Source: Crossiella cryophila
GTDB lineage: Bacteria; Actinomycetota; Actinomycetes; Mycobacteriales; Pseudonocardiaceae
DNA length: 64,000 nt
Direction: 5' to 3'
Assembly (NCBI RefSeq): GCF_014204915.1
Contig: NZ_JACHMH010000001.1
Coordinates: 4,489,501-4,553,500, forward strand
Part shown: in pieces, positions 18,034 to 26,465 of the stretch
How the letters are laid out: each line of letters begins with the position of its first letter
How positions within the stretch are numbered: position 1 is the stretch's first letter
Notes under the pieces: generated by a model
Seen by the model: the letters and a program-made list of their open reading frames with translations, nothing else
Database searches by the model: none
Told to the model about the DNA's origin: nothing
Position numbers and translations under genes: made by a program

Positions 18034-21000
18034 CCGGCAACCCCATCCACAACCGGACCGGCCTGGCCGCCATCGCCCACCGGATCGGCACCCACCGCGG
18101 TCTCCTCGACGCGGCGAAGAAGAAGCTGTCCGCGCATCCCGCGCTGGACCCGTTGACCGCCAGGGACACCGACGATTTCAGCATCGCGCTGCTCGACGGC
18201 TGGGCCTGCCTCGGCGAGGTGCTCAGCTTCTACACCGAACGTTTCGCCAACGAGGGCTACCTGCGCACCGCCACCGACCCCGAGTCGATCCGGCTGCTTG
18301 GCCGCCTGGTCGGCCACCAGCCGCGGCCCTCGGTCGGCGCCAGCGCCTACCTGTCCTACACCATGGCCGACGGCACGGACACCGTCCTGGACGCCGGGAA
18401 CCGGGCCACCAGCAGCGCGGTCGGCACCCCGCCGCAGAGCTTCGAGACCAGCGTGGACCTGCGGGCCAAGGCCGACTGGAACGACCTGGGCATCCGCCGC
18501 TTCCAGCCAAGGGACCTGGCGATCAGCGAGATCCCGGCCCTGCCGCGGATCGAGGTCGACGGCGTTGACGCCAACATCAGCGGCGGCAACCGGCTGCTGT
18601 TCGACTTCGGCGCCAAGAACCCGCCGATCCTGCGCACCGCCATCGGCGCCCGCCCGCAGCCCGAACTCGGCTACACCATCATCGACTTCCAGCCGCCGGA
18701 CCCGCGCCGCGACTACCAGAACGGCCTCACCGCGCTGATCAACGCGGTCACCACCGCCAGGGACCCGCGCAACAAGTTCACCACTGCCGTCACCGAGACC
18801 CTGCTGACCCCACTGGGCGCCGAACTCCCCGGCACCGCCGAGCAGGACCTGCGCCGGGTGCTGCACAGCGCGATGTACCGGATCCCGGAGATCCTGGCCG
18901 TCGGCCGGGCCAACGTGCTCGCCCCGCCCTACTGGCTGGACCGGCTGGAAGCCGTGCTGCTGGCCGGGCACAACGCGCTCCGGCTGGCCGCCATCGTGCT
19001 CGGCGACCGCTACCCGCCCGCCGATTTCGCCTTGTCCGCGGCCAAAGCGGCCGCGGCGGACTGCCCCGTCGACGAATGCCCGCCGCCCCCGCCGGAGGAC
19101 CGGCCGGAAACGGTGGAGGGCCTGGTGCGGTTGCTGCCCGCGCTGCGCACCCCGCCCTCCCAGCCGCCGCCCGGGTCCGCCGAACTCGACCGCGCCGTCA
19201 CCGACGCGTTCAAACCCGCCTCCGACACCGGTGTCCGGGTGCTCACCGCTGCCGACCCGAGCCTGACCTCCGTGCTGTACCAGGCATGGGCGGACCTCGA
19301 CCTCACCCCACCGTCCACAGTGGAACGACTGTGGGTGTTCCGATCGAGTTGCTCCCCGTTCGGCCTCACCCTGCCCACCCCGCCGAGCAGCGGCGAGGTG
19401 CACCTGGCCGACGAACCCAAGTACGACCCGATCGGCGCCGGGGAACCCACCGAACTCGCCCTGGACGCCCAGTACGACACCATCGCCCCGGACAGCTGGC
19501 TGGTACTGGAACGCCCGCCGGTCGGACCCGCCGAACTGGTGGTCAAGGTGCGCAAGGTGGAGAAGCGGGTGGTTACCTTCCAGGACTACTCGGCCACCGT
19601 CACCGTGCTCACCCTGGACCGCCCGTGGCGCACCGACGCCAGCACCGTGGCCCAGGTCCGGCTCACCGCCGTGCGCTTCCAGGCCGAACCGCTCACCGTG
19701 CTCGGCGACCCGATCCTCGGCCCGGTCGGCGGCGGGAAGCTCGAACTCGACCGGCTGCACCGGGATCTGACCACCGGTCGCTGGCTGATCGTCGCCGGTG
19801 AACGCGCCGACCTGCCCAACGGGATGCGCGGGGTCACCGCCGCCGAACTGGTCATGATCGGCGGCGTGCAACAGGGCGCCGACATCGACATCCCCGGCGA
19901 ACGTCCACACACGACAGTCATCCTCGCCGTGCCGCTGGCCTACAAGTACCACCGCTCCACGGTGCGGGTGCACGGCAACGTGGTCGAGGCCACCCAGGGC
20001 GAGACCAGGTCCGAGGTGCTCGGCAGCGGCGACGCCACCGTGCCCAACCAGCGATTCACCGTGCGCGGCAAGCCGATCACCTGGCTGCCCAGTGAGACCC
20101 CGCTCGGCGCGAGCAACACCCTCGCCGTGCGGGTGGGCGGAGTCCGCTGGCGGGAAACCGAACTGCTCGGCGACCTCGGTCCGACCGACCTGGGCTACGT
20201 GACCAAACCCGTCGCCGACGGGGCCACCGCGGTGCTCTTCGGCGACGGTCACCACGGGGCCAGGGTGCCCACCGGCGCGGAGAACGTCACCGCCGGCTAC
20301 CGGATCGGCGCGGGCGAGGCCGGTAATGTGCCGGCCGGGAAGATCGACCAGCCCGCCACCCGACCCGCCGGGGTGGACGAGGTGGTCAACCCGATCCAGG
20401 CCACCGGCGGCGCGGCCGCGGACGGACCGGCGGACGCCCGCCGGGTGACCCCGTTGCGCACCATGGCCCTGGACCGCCTGGTCTCGGTCGCGGACTACCA
20501 GAACTTCACCCAGGCCCGCGCCGGGATCGGCAAGGCCAGTGCCACCGCGCTCTCCGACGGCCGCCGCGAGGTCGTGCACGTGACCATCGCCGGGGTCCGG
20601 GACGCGCCGATCGCCCCGCACAGCGGGCTTTTCCGCACCCTGGCCGCCTCACTCACCCGCTTCGGCGAACTGAACCTGCCGGTGGTCCTGGCCGTCCGGG
20701 AACTCACCGTGCTGGTCCTCGCCGCCGGGGTCAAGGTCCGGCCGGAGTACGAATGGCCCGAGGTGGAGGGCAGGCTGCGGGCCCGGCTGCTCGACCGATT
20801 CGGTTTCGCGGCAAGGGAACTCGGCCAGTCGGCGCACCTGAGCGAGGTGGTGGCGACCATGCAGGCGGTGCCCGGTGTCGACCACGTGGACGTGGACGCC
20901 TTCAGCGGGGTGCCGCACCAGATCGGGCCACGCGAGATCGGCCAGATCGCCCGCTACCTCGACCAGGTCCAGGACACCGTGCCCGCCGAGGCGGCCAGGC

Positions 21001-21224
21001 TGGACCACCACGAGCACGAGGTCCGCTACGGCGACTCGCTCACCGGCATCGCCGAGACCTGGTCGCTGTCCCTGGACGCCCTGGCCGCGCTCAACCCCGA
21101 GCTGACCGGCATCGACCTGGTCACCGGTTCGAAGGTGCTGGTGCGCCAGGAGATCCGGCCCGCCCAGCTGGCCGTGTTCACCCCCGGCGTGCCGGACACG
21201 CTGATCCTGCGGAGGATTCGATGA
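18030..21224 (+). CDS. Second large baseplate protein (gpJ-like, Afp12-like) with C-terminal LysM
   Basis: A 1064-residue protein distantly parallel to the previous one: FSIALLDGWACLGEVLSFYTERFANEGYLRTATDPESIRLLGRLVGHQPRPSVGASAYLSY near the N-terminus and a second gpJ-like core ATAVLFGDGHHGARVPTGAENVTAGYRIGAGEAGNVPAGKI at about 730-770. Unusually, residues about 993-1042 (VRYGDSLTGIAETWSLSLDALAALNPEL, then VTGSKVLV) are a clear LysM-type repeat at the very C-terminus. LysM modules bind N-acetylglucosamine polymers or act as docking domains in baseplates. The gene overlaps both neighbours by 4 bases. Confidence 0.9.
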   Translation: MTGNPIHNRTGLAAIAHRIGTHRGLLDAAKKKLSAHPALDPLTARDTDDFSIALLDGWACLGEVLSFYTERFANEGYLRTATDPESIRLLGRLVGHQPRPSVGASAYLSYTMADGTDTVLDAGNRATSSAVGTPPQSFETSVDLRAKADWNDLGIRRFQPRDLAISEIPALPRIEVDGVDANISGGNRLLFDFGAKNPPILRTAIGARPQPELGYTIIDFQPPDPRRDYQNGLTALINAVTTARDPRNKFTTAVTETLLTPLGAELPGTAEQDLRRVLHSAMYRIPEILAVGRANVLAPPYWLDRLEAVLLAGHNALRLAAIVLGDRYPPADFALSAAKAAAADCPVDECPPPPPEDRPETVEGLVRLLPALRTPPSQPPPGSAELDRAVTDAFKPASDTGVRVLTAADPSLTSVLYQAWADLDLTPPSTVERLWVFRSSCSPFGLTLPTPPSSGEVHLADEPKYDPIGAGEPTELALDAQYDTIAPDSWLVLERPPVGPAELVVKVRKVEKRVVTFQDYSATVTVLTLDRPWRTDASTVAQVRLTAVRFQAEPLTVLGDPILGPVGGGKLELDRLHRDLTTGRWLIVAGERADLPNGMRGVTAAELVMIGGVQQGADIDIPGERPHTTVILAVPLAYKYHRSTVRVHGNVVEATQGETRSEVLGSGDATVPNQRFTVRGKPITWLPSETPLGASNTLAVRVGGVRWRETELLGDLGPTDLGYVTKPVADGATAVLFGDGHHGARVPTGAENVTAGYRIGAGEAGNVPAGKIDQPATRPAGVDEVVNPIQATGGAAADGPADARRVTPLRTMALDRLVSVADYQNFTQARAGIGKASATALSDGRREVVHVTIAGVRDAPIAPHSGLFRTLAASLTRFGELNLPVVLAVRELTVLVLAAGVKVRPEYEWPEVEGRLRARLLDRFGFAARELGQSAHLSEVVATMQAVPGVDHVDVDAFSGVPHQIGPREIGQIARYLDQVQDTVPAEAARLDHHEHEVRYGDSLTGIAETWSLSLDALAALNPELTGIDLVTGSKVLVRQEIRPAQLAVFTPGVPDTLILRRIR

Positions 21225-23413
21225 CCAGCAACGACCGGTTGTTCCAGCTCCTGCCCGGCGTCTACCGGCGCCGGGACGCCGAACGCGGCGACCAGCTGCG
21301 CGCACTGCTGGCGGTGATCACCGAACAGGCCGACCTGCTCGACGCCGACCTGGATCTGCTCTACCGCAACTGGTTCATCGAGACCAGCCAGGAATGGGCG
21401 GTGCCCTACCTCGGCGACCTGGTCGGCTACCAGCCGCTGCGCGGCCCCGGCGAGGAACTCCCACCGGAGCGCGCCGCCGCGCTGCTGGCCGCACTGGCCC
21501 CGCGCCGCGACGTGGCCGACACCATCCGCAACCGCCGCCGCAAGGGCAACCTCGCCCTGCTGGAACAACTCGCCGCCGACGTCGCCGACTGGCCTGCCCG
21601 CGCGGTCCAGTTCTCGGCTCTGCTGCACGGAACCACCCCGGTCCGGTTGTACACAGTGGACGAACGGGCCAACCGAGGCCGACGCCGCCGGGGCCGTCTC
21701 GCCGATCTCCGGCACGGCGACGCACTGGACCGGCACGGCAACGACCCCGCCGTGCGCGCCGCCGGACTGCCCGGCCCCTTCGACACGCTCAGTCACACCG
21801 TGCGCGTCTCCCGCCCGGATTCCCGCTATCGCCGCGGTGGCCCGAACATCCCCGACGTCGGCTTGTTCGTCTGGCGGCTGCGCCCGTACGCGGTGACCAA
21901 GGCCCCCGCGTACTGCATCGAACGCGCCTACCACCACTACACCTTCTCCATCCTGGGCAACGACCTGCCACTGATCGCCAAACCGGTCCCCGAACCCGGT
22001 GGCACGCACATCGCCGAAGAGGAGAACGTGCCCGCGTTCCTCCGCCGTCGCGCCTTCGCCGAACGCCTCGCCGACTACTACGGACCCGGCAAAAGCCTGT
22101 GCGTGTACCGGGATTCCCCGGACAACCCGGTGCCCCTGGCCGACGTCGTGGCCGCCGATCTGTCCGGTTGGAAGTACCGCCCGCAACGCGGTCAGGTCGC
22201 CATCGACCCGGTGCTGGGCCGGATCGCCTTCGCCAGCCGCGGCGCACCCGAATCGGGTGTCTGGGTCACCTACCACCACGGCTTCTCCGCGGACCTGGGC
22301 GGCGGCGAGTACCACCGCGGGATCACCAAGCCGCCCAAGCACATCAAGCGCTACCCGGTCGGACCAGGCGGCGCCGAACGGATCATGGACGCGATCGGGC
22401 AGTGGCAACAGGAACGCGCCAAGCACCCACAGGCGATCATCGAGATCACCGACAACGGCGCGTACCAGGAACAGATCGACATCCCGTTGCTGCCGGGGGA
22501 GAAGCTCACCATCCGCGCCGCCGAGGGCCGCCGCCCGGTGGTCCGGCTGCTCGACTGGTACAGCAACCGCCCGGACGCGTTGCGCATCGTCGGCACCGCA
22601 CCCATGACCGACACCGACGGCTGCTGCCCGGCCCCGCCGGAGTTCACTGTGGACGGTCTGCTGATCACCGGCCGCAGCGTGCGCGTCTCCGGTCCGATGG
22701 GCCCGGTCCGGTTCCGGCACTGCACCCTGGTGCCCGGCTGGTCCCTGGACGAGCACTGCCGCCCGGCCTTCGAGGAGGAACCCAGCCTCGAACTCATCGA
22801 CACCACCGCCAGCCTGGCCCTGGAACACTGCGTCGTCGGCACCATCCGGGTCAGCCAGAGCGAAACCCGCACCGAACCCGTGCGCATCCACAGCACCGAC
22901 AGCGTCATCGACGCCACATCGTCCACAGTGGACGCGGTCACCGGACCGGACTGCCGCCCGGCGCACGCGGTTTTCTCCGCCATCCGCAGCACCGTCATCG
23001 GCCGCACCCGGGTGCACCAGCTCGGCCTGGTGGACAACGCCATCCTGCTCGGCGAGACCTGCGTTGACCGCCTGGCCGAAGGCTGCCTCCGGTTCAGCTG
23101 GATCGAACCCGGCTCACGCACCCCGCGTCGCCACCAGTGCCAGCCCGACGTGGCCCTGGCCGACAACCCACCGGAGGCCGAGTTGGTGACCGCCAGGATC
23201 CGCCCGCGCTTCACCAGCCTGCGCTACGGCGAACCCGGCTACGCCCAGCTCGCCCTGGACTGCGCCGAGGCCACCCGCCGCGCTGCCGACGATGCCAGCG
23301 AACCCGGCGTCTTCCACGACCTGTTCCAACCGCAGCGCGCGGACAACCTGCGCACCCGGATCAACGAGCACCTCCCGGCCGGCTGCGAGGCCGGAATCAT
23401 CTTTGTCAGCTAA
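21221..23413 (+). CDS. Tail protein I-like/beta-helix baseplate protein (eCIS)
   Basis: A 730-residue protein. Residues 1-110 resemble the P2 tail protein I family (LFQLLPGVYRRRDAERGDQLRALLAVITEQADLLDADLDLLYRNWFIETSQEWAVPYLGDLVGYQ). The middle is Arg-rich and polar. Residues about 390-650 contain short alternating strands (FTVDGLLITGRSVRVSGPMGPVRFRHCTLVPGW, LEHCVVGTIRVSQSETRT, VFSAIRSTVIGRTRV) of right-handed beta-helix type. The first domain should sit on the outer baseplate; the helix may be the surface-exposed, fibre-like part. The ATG at 21221 overlaps the upstream stop. Confidence 0.85.
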   Translation: MTSNDRLFQLLPGVYRRRDAERGDQLRALLAVITEQADLLDADLDLLYRNWFIETSQEWAVPYLGDLVGYQPLRGPGEELPPERAAALLAALAPRRDVADTIRNRRRKGNLALLEQLAADVADWPARAVQFSALLHGTTPVRLYTVDERANRGRRRRGRLADLRHGDALDRHGNDPAVRAAGLPGPFDTLSHTVRVSRPDSRYRRGGPNIPDVGLFVWRLRPYAVTKAPAYCIERAYHHYTFSILGNDLPLIAKPVPEPGGTHIAEEENVPAFLRRRAFAERLADYYGPGKSLCVYRDSPDNPVPLADVVAADLSGWKYRPQRGQVAIDPVLGRIAFASRGAPESGVWVTYHHGFSADLGGGEYHRGITKPPKHIKRYPVGPGGAERIMDAIGQWQQERAKHPQAIIEITDNGAYQEQIDIPLLPGEKLTIRAAEGRRPVVRLLDWYSNRPDALRIVGTAPMTDTDGCCPAPPEFTVDGLLITGRSVRVSGPMGPVRFRHCTLVPGWSLDEHCRPAFEEEPSLELIDTTASLALEHCVVGTIRVSQSETRTEPVRIHSTDSVIDATSSTVDAVTGPDCRPAHAVFSAIRSTVIGRTRVHQLGLVDNAILLGETCVDRLAEGCLRFSWIEPGSRTPRRHQCQPDVALADNPPEAELVTARIRPRFTSLRYGEPGYAQLALDCAEATRRAADDASEPGVFHDLFQPQRADNLRTRINEHLPAGCEAGIIFVS

Positions 23414-23424
23414 GGGGATCGACC

Positions 23425-24879
23425 ATGCACGGCGACTTCTCACGGGTCACCTTCCACGGGGCCAAGCACTACACGGCCGTTCTCGCCCAGCAGGGCCGAG
23501 TCACCCTGGACGCCGACCTCAACGAACAGACCACCATCGTCCAGCGGCAACTCCGCGAACTCCTGACCGACCTGCTCGGCCCGCACGGCGGTCCGCAGGA
23601 CAACTGCGGCTTCGCCATCACCTTCCCGCTGGACCCCACTGGCCAGCCCCGGCACGACGACCTGACCATCGGCCCCGGCCGCTACTACGTCAACGGCCTG
23701 CCTGCCACCAGCCCCGGCACCACCTTCTGGACCCAGCCCGACGCCTACCTCGACCAGGTCGCCGACCGCACCAAACTCCCCGACCCGCCCTACCTGGTCT
23801 ACCTGGACGCGCGGGAACGCCTGGTCACCGCCATCCAGGACCCGGCCCTGCGCGAGGTCGCCCTGGGTGATCTCGCCCCGGACACCAGCGTGCGCAGCAG
23901 GCTGAGCTGGCAGGTGCACGCCGTCCGCCAATTCCAGGCGGGTGCCACCGTCATCCCGCTCACCGACGTCACCGGCACCCCCCAGGAAATCGCCGACAAG
24001 CTCAAGGACAAGTGGACGGCCTGGCAGAACGCCCGCGCCAACCGCCCGGTCGGTTTACGTGCCAGGGCCCAGCGGCCCGCCGACGCGCACGAGAACCCGT
24101 GCACCGCCGACCCCGAATCGCGCTACCGGGGCCTGGAGAACCAGCTCTACCGGGTCGAGATCCACCGCGGCGGCGTCGCCGGACCCGACCTGCCCGCCAC
24201 CTTCAAGTGGTCGAGGGAGAACGGCTCGGTCACCTTCCCGATCGCCCGCGCCGCGGGCAACCGGGTCCAGCTCACCCGCCCCGGCCGCGACCACAAACTG
24301 GCCCTGGACGTCGGCGACTGGGTGGAGGTCGTCGACGACGCCCACACCGCCCGCGACACCCCGGCCAAACTGCTCCAGATCACCGCCGTCGACCCGGACC
24401 GCCAGGGCCTGACCCTCTCCGGCCAGCTCACCACCACCGGCCTCAACCAGGCCCGCCACCCCTACCTGCGCCGCTGGGACCAGCGTCCTGCCGAACCCCC
24501 GGCCACCGACCCGCTCACCCCTGCCCCGCCCAAACCCCACCGCGCCACCGACAACGCGATCACCCTGGTGGAGAAGACCTGGATCGCGCTGGAGGACGGG
24601 GTGGAGATCGAGTTCAGCGAGGGCGGGCGGTACGAGTCAGGGGACTACTGGCTGATCCCGGCGCGGGCGATCACCGGGGATGTCGAGTGGCCGGAGGAGG
24701 GGCGGCAGCCGGTCGCGCTGCGGCCGCACGGGCCGGAGCAGCACCTGGCGCCGCTGGCGTTCGTGGCGCCGGACCACACCGTGCACAACACCCGGCGGCG
24801 CTTCACCGCCGGGGCCACGCCGTTCCCACTGGAGAGCCCGGAGGCGGAGAACAAGGCAACGCGCCGTCCCAGGGGCTGA
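23425..24879 (+). CDS. DUF6519 eCIS protein (last gene of the operon)
   Basis: A 484-residue protein matching the DUF6519 family of eCIS clusters: DFSRVTFHGAKHYTAVLAQQGRVTLDADLNEQTTIVQRQLRELLTDLLGP at the N-terminus, then FTIGPGRYYVNG-like DLTIGPGRYYVNGLPAT, YRVEIHRGG and TFKWSRENGSV. The start lies 11 bases after the upstream stop. The family is common at the 3' end of such operons; a baseplate-peripheral or fibre-attachment role is inferred. Its stop codon lies within the stem of a bidirectional terminator. Confidence 0.85.
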   Translation: MHGDFSRVTFHGAKHYTAVLAQQGRVTLDADLNEQTTIVQRQLRELLTDLLGPHGGPQDNCGFAITFPLDPTGQPRHDDLTIGPGRYYVNGLPATSPGTTFWTQPDAYLDQVADRTKLPDPPYLVYLDARERLVTAIQDPALREVALGDLAPDTSVRSRLSWQVHAVRQFQAGATVIPLTDVTGTPQEIADKLKDKWTAWQNARANRPVGLRARAQRPADAHENPCTADPESRYRGLENQLYRVEIHRGGVAGPDLPATFKWSRENGSVTFPIARAAGNRVQLTRPGRDHKLALDVGDWVEVVDDAHTARDTPAKLLQITAVDPDRQGLTLSGQLTTTGLNQARHPYLRRWDQRPAEPPATDPLTPAPPKPHRATDNAITLVEKTWIALEDGVEIEFSEGGRYESGDYWLIPARAITGDVEWPEEGRQPVALRPHGPEQHLAPLAFVAPDHTVHNTRRRFTAGATPFPLESPEAENKATRRPRG

Positions 24880-24898
24880 GCGGCGCTCACCCGCTCAG
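24876..24898. terminator. Bidirectional hairpin containing both stop codons
   Basis: CTGAGCGG - 7 bases - CCGCTCAG is a perfect 8-bp stem. The TGA of the rightward eCIS operon (24877-24879) lies in the left arm and the stop of the leftward SDR gene (24895-24897) in the right arm, so one compact hairpin can end both transcripts. Confidence 0.6.
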
Positions 24899-25662
24899 TT
24901 GCTGACCGAGCGGACCAGGCCACCGTCGACCAGCAGGTCCTGGCCGTTGACGTAGCTCGCGCCCGGCGAGGCCAGGAAGGCCACCGCCTCGGCGACCTCC
25001 TCGGCGCGGCCGAAGCGGCGGGCCACCGTCTCGCTGCGCAGCACCGCGGAGATCGCCGGGCCGAGGGTGGCCTCGTTGAGCATGTCGGTGTTGATGTAGC
25101 CGGGGCTGACCGAGTTGACCCGGATCTGCCGCTCGGCCAGATCGGCGGCCAGGGTGCGGGCCAGGTTGTGCACGGCGGCCTTGGTGGCGCTGTACAGGCT
25201 GGTCTCCGGCTTGCCCCGGTGCATCGACGCGGAGCAGTTGATCACGATCGAGCCGCCGTTGCGGAACAACGGCAGGGCCTTCTGGATGGTGAAGAAGACG
25301 CCCTTGAAGTTGACGTCGACCACGCAGTCGAAGTCCTCCTCGGTGAACTCCTCGGTGCGCTTGAACACCCCGGTGCCCGCGTTCGCGAAGAGCACGTCCA
25401 CCCCGCGGAACTGGGTGCGGACCTGCGCCATCAGCGCGTCCAGGTCCGACAGCACCGCCGAATCGGCGCGGATGGCCAGCACCCGGTCCACACTGCCCAG
25501 GTGTCGCCGGGCCGCGGCCAGCCGTTCCTCGCTGCGGCCGGTCACCACCACCCTGGCACCCTCGCGGACCAGCAGTTCGGCCGTGGCCAGGCCGATGCCA
25601 CTGGTACCGCCGGTGATCAGTGCGACCTTGCCCGTGAAACGTCCCCGCTCATCGGTGCCCAC
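24895..25662 (-). CDS. SDR family NAD(P)-dependent oxidoreductase
   Basis: A 255-residue classical short-chain dehydrogenase/reductase: TGGTSGIG nucleotide-binding motif at about residues 17-24, NAGTG, the catalytic Ser of INCSAS, and the YxxxK pair in SLYSATKAAVHNLARTLAADL. The C-terminal SPGYINTDM and PGASYVNGQDLLVDGGLV are standard. It reduces or oxidises a carbonyl/hydroxyl pair; the substrate is unknown. The start is a GTG at 25662. Divergent from sod across a 123-bp gap. Confidence 0.92.
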   Translation of the reverse strand: MGTDERGRFTGKVALITGGTSGIGLATAELLVREGARVVVTGRSEERLAAARRHLGSVDRVLAIRADSAVLSDLDALMAQVRTQFRGVDVLFANAGTGVFKRTEEFTEEDFDCVVDVNFKGVFFTIQKALPLFRNGGSIVINCSASMHRGKPETSLYSATKAAVHNLARTLAADLAERQIRVNSVSPGYINTDMLNEATLGPAISAVLRSETVARRFGRAEEVAEAVAFLASPGASYVNGQDLLVDGGLVRSVSN

Positions 25663-25712
25663 CTGGCAAGCATATCGATCTCCTGATACCGCGCATGACC
25701 GACGTCACATCG

Positions 25713-25745
25713 GGTTGACCTCCAGCTACCTGGAGGTTGTGAACT
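25713..25745 (+). promoter_or_regulatory. MerR/SoxR-like operator within the sod promoter
   Basis: ACCTCCAG-CTAC-CTGGAGGT (25718-25737) is a perfect 8-bp dyad with a 4-base centre. It begins inside a TTGACC -35 element (25715-25720) and lies in the spacer before a weak -10, the layout by which MerR-family activators such as SoxR work on over-long spacers. It is 48 bases before the sod ATG. The arm sequence closely resembles SoxR boxes (CCTCAAG type). No MerR gene is in the window. Confidence 0.6.
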
Positions 25746-25785
25746 GTGATCGAGAACTGACGGTTTCGAGGGAAGAGACAGACCC

Positions 25786-26409
25786 ATGGCTCAGTACGTG
25801 CTGCCGGAGCTGGACTACGACTACTCGGCGCTCGCGCCGGCGATCAGCGGCGAGATCAACGAGCTGCACCACTCGAAGCACCACGCCGCCTACGTCAAGG
25901 GCACCAACGACACCCTGGACAAGATCGCCGAGGCCCGGGACAAGGGCGACTTCGGTTCGATCGTGGGCCTGGAGCACACCCTGGCCTTCAACCTGGCCGG
26001 GCACGCCATGCACGTGGTGTGGTGGAAGATCCTCTCGCCCAACGGCGGGGACAAGCCCACCGGCGAACTCGCCGCCGCAATCGATGAGGAGTTCGGCTCC
26101 TTCGACAAGCTGCGGGCCCAGCTCAACGCGGTCTCCACCACCATCCAGGGCTCCGGCTGGGGCGTGCTCGCCTGGGACCCGATCGGCCAGCGGCTGATCA
26201 CCCAGCAGCTCAAGGACCACCACTCCAACCTGTCGATCGCCACCACCCCCCTGGTCGTCTTCGACGTGTGGGAGCACGCGTACTACCTGCAGTACCGCAA
26301 CGTGAAGGCCGACTACATCAACGCCCTGTGGAACATCGTGGACTGGGCCGAGGTCGGCAAGCGCTTCGAGGACGCCCGCGCCGGCCGCAACGGCCTGCTG
26401 CTGCCCTGA
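25786..26409 (+). CDS. sodA: Superoxide dismutase, Fe/Mn family
   Basis: A 207-residue Fe/Mn superoxide dismutase, the normal length. All four metal ligands are visible: His28 in NELHHSKHHAAYV, His76 in AGHAMHVVWW, and Asp160 and His164 in DVWEHAYYL. It converts superoxide to oxygen and peroxide in the cytosol. Gln121 of IQGSGWG is the active-site Gln; metal choice (Fe or Mn) cannot be settled from this alone. A purine-rich ribosome site precedes the ATG, and a SoxR/MerR-like operator lies in its promoter. Confidence 0.97.
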   Translation: MAQYVLPELDYDYSALAPAISGEINELHHSKHHAAYVKGTNDTLDKIAEARDKGDFGSIVGLEHTLAFNLAGHAMHVVWWKILSPNGGDKPTGELAAAIDEEFGSFDKLRAQLNAVSTTIQGSGWGVLAWDPIGQRLITQQLKDHHSNLSIATTPLVVFDVWEHAYYLQYRNVKADYINALWNIVDWAEVGKRFEDARAGRNGLLLP

Positions 26410-26416
26410 GCCACCG

Positions 26417-26457
26417 GGTGACCCGGGCGCGACCCCCAAGTGCGCGCCCGGGTCACC
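26417..26457. terminator. Strong bidirectional terminator between sod and the aminotransferase gene
   Basis: GGTGACCCGGGCGCG - 11 bases - CGCGCCCGGGTCACC: a perfect 15-bp GC-rich stem located between the convergent ends at 26409 and 26466. There is no T-run, as is usual in actinomycetes. Confidence 0.85.
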
Positions 26458-26465
26458 ACCGGCTC

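Noticed and set aside
17643-20621. Very long leftward open frames opposite the eCIS genes (for example 992 codons here and 863 codons at 8516-11107)
   Set aside because: They are mirror frames produced by strong third-position GC bias; the products are Gly/Arg/Val low complexity with no domain, while the rightward frames encode recognised proteins throughout.
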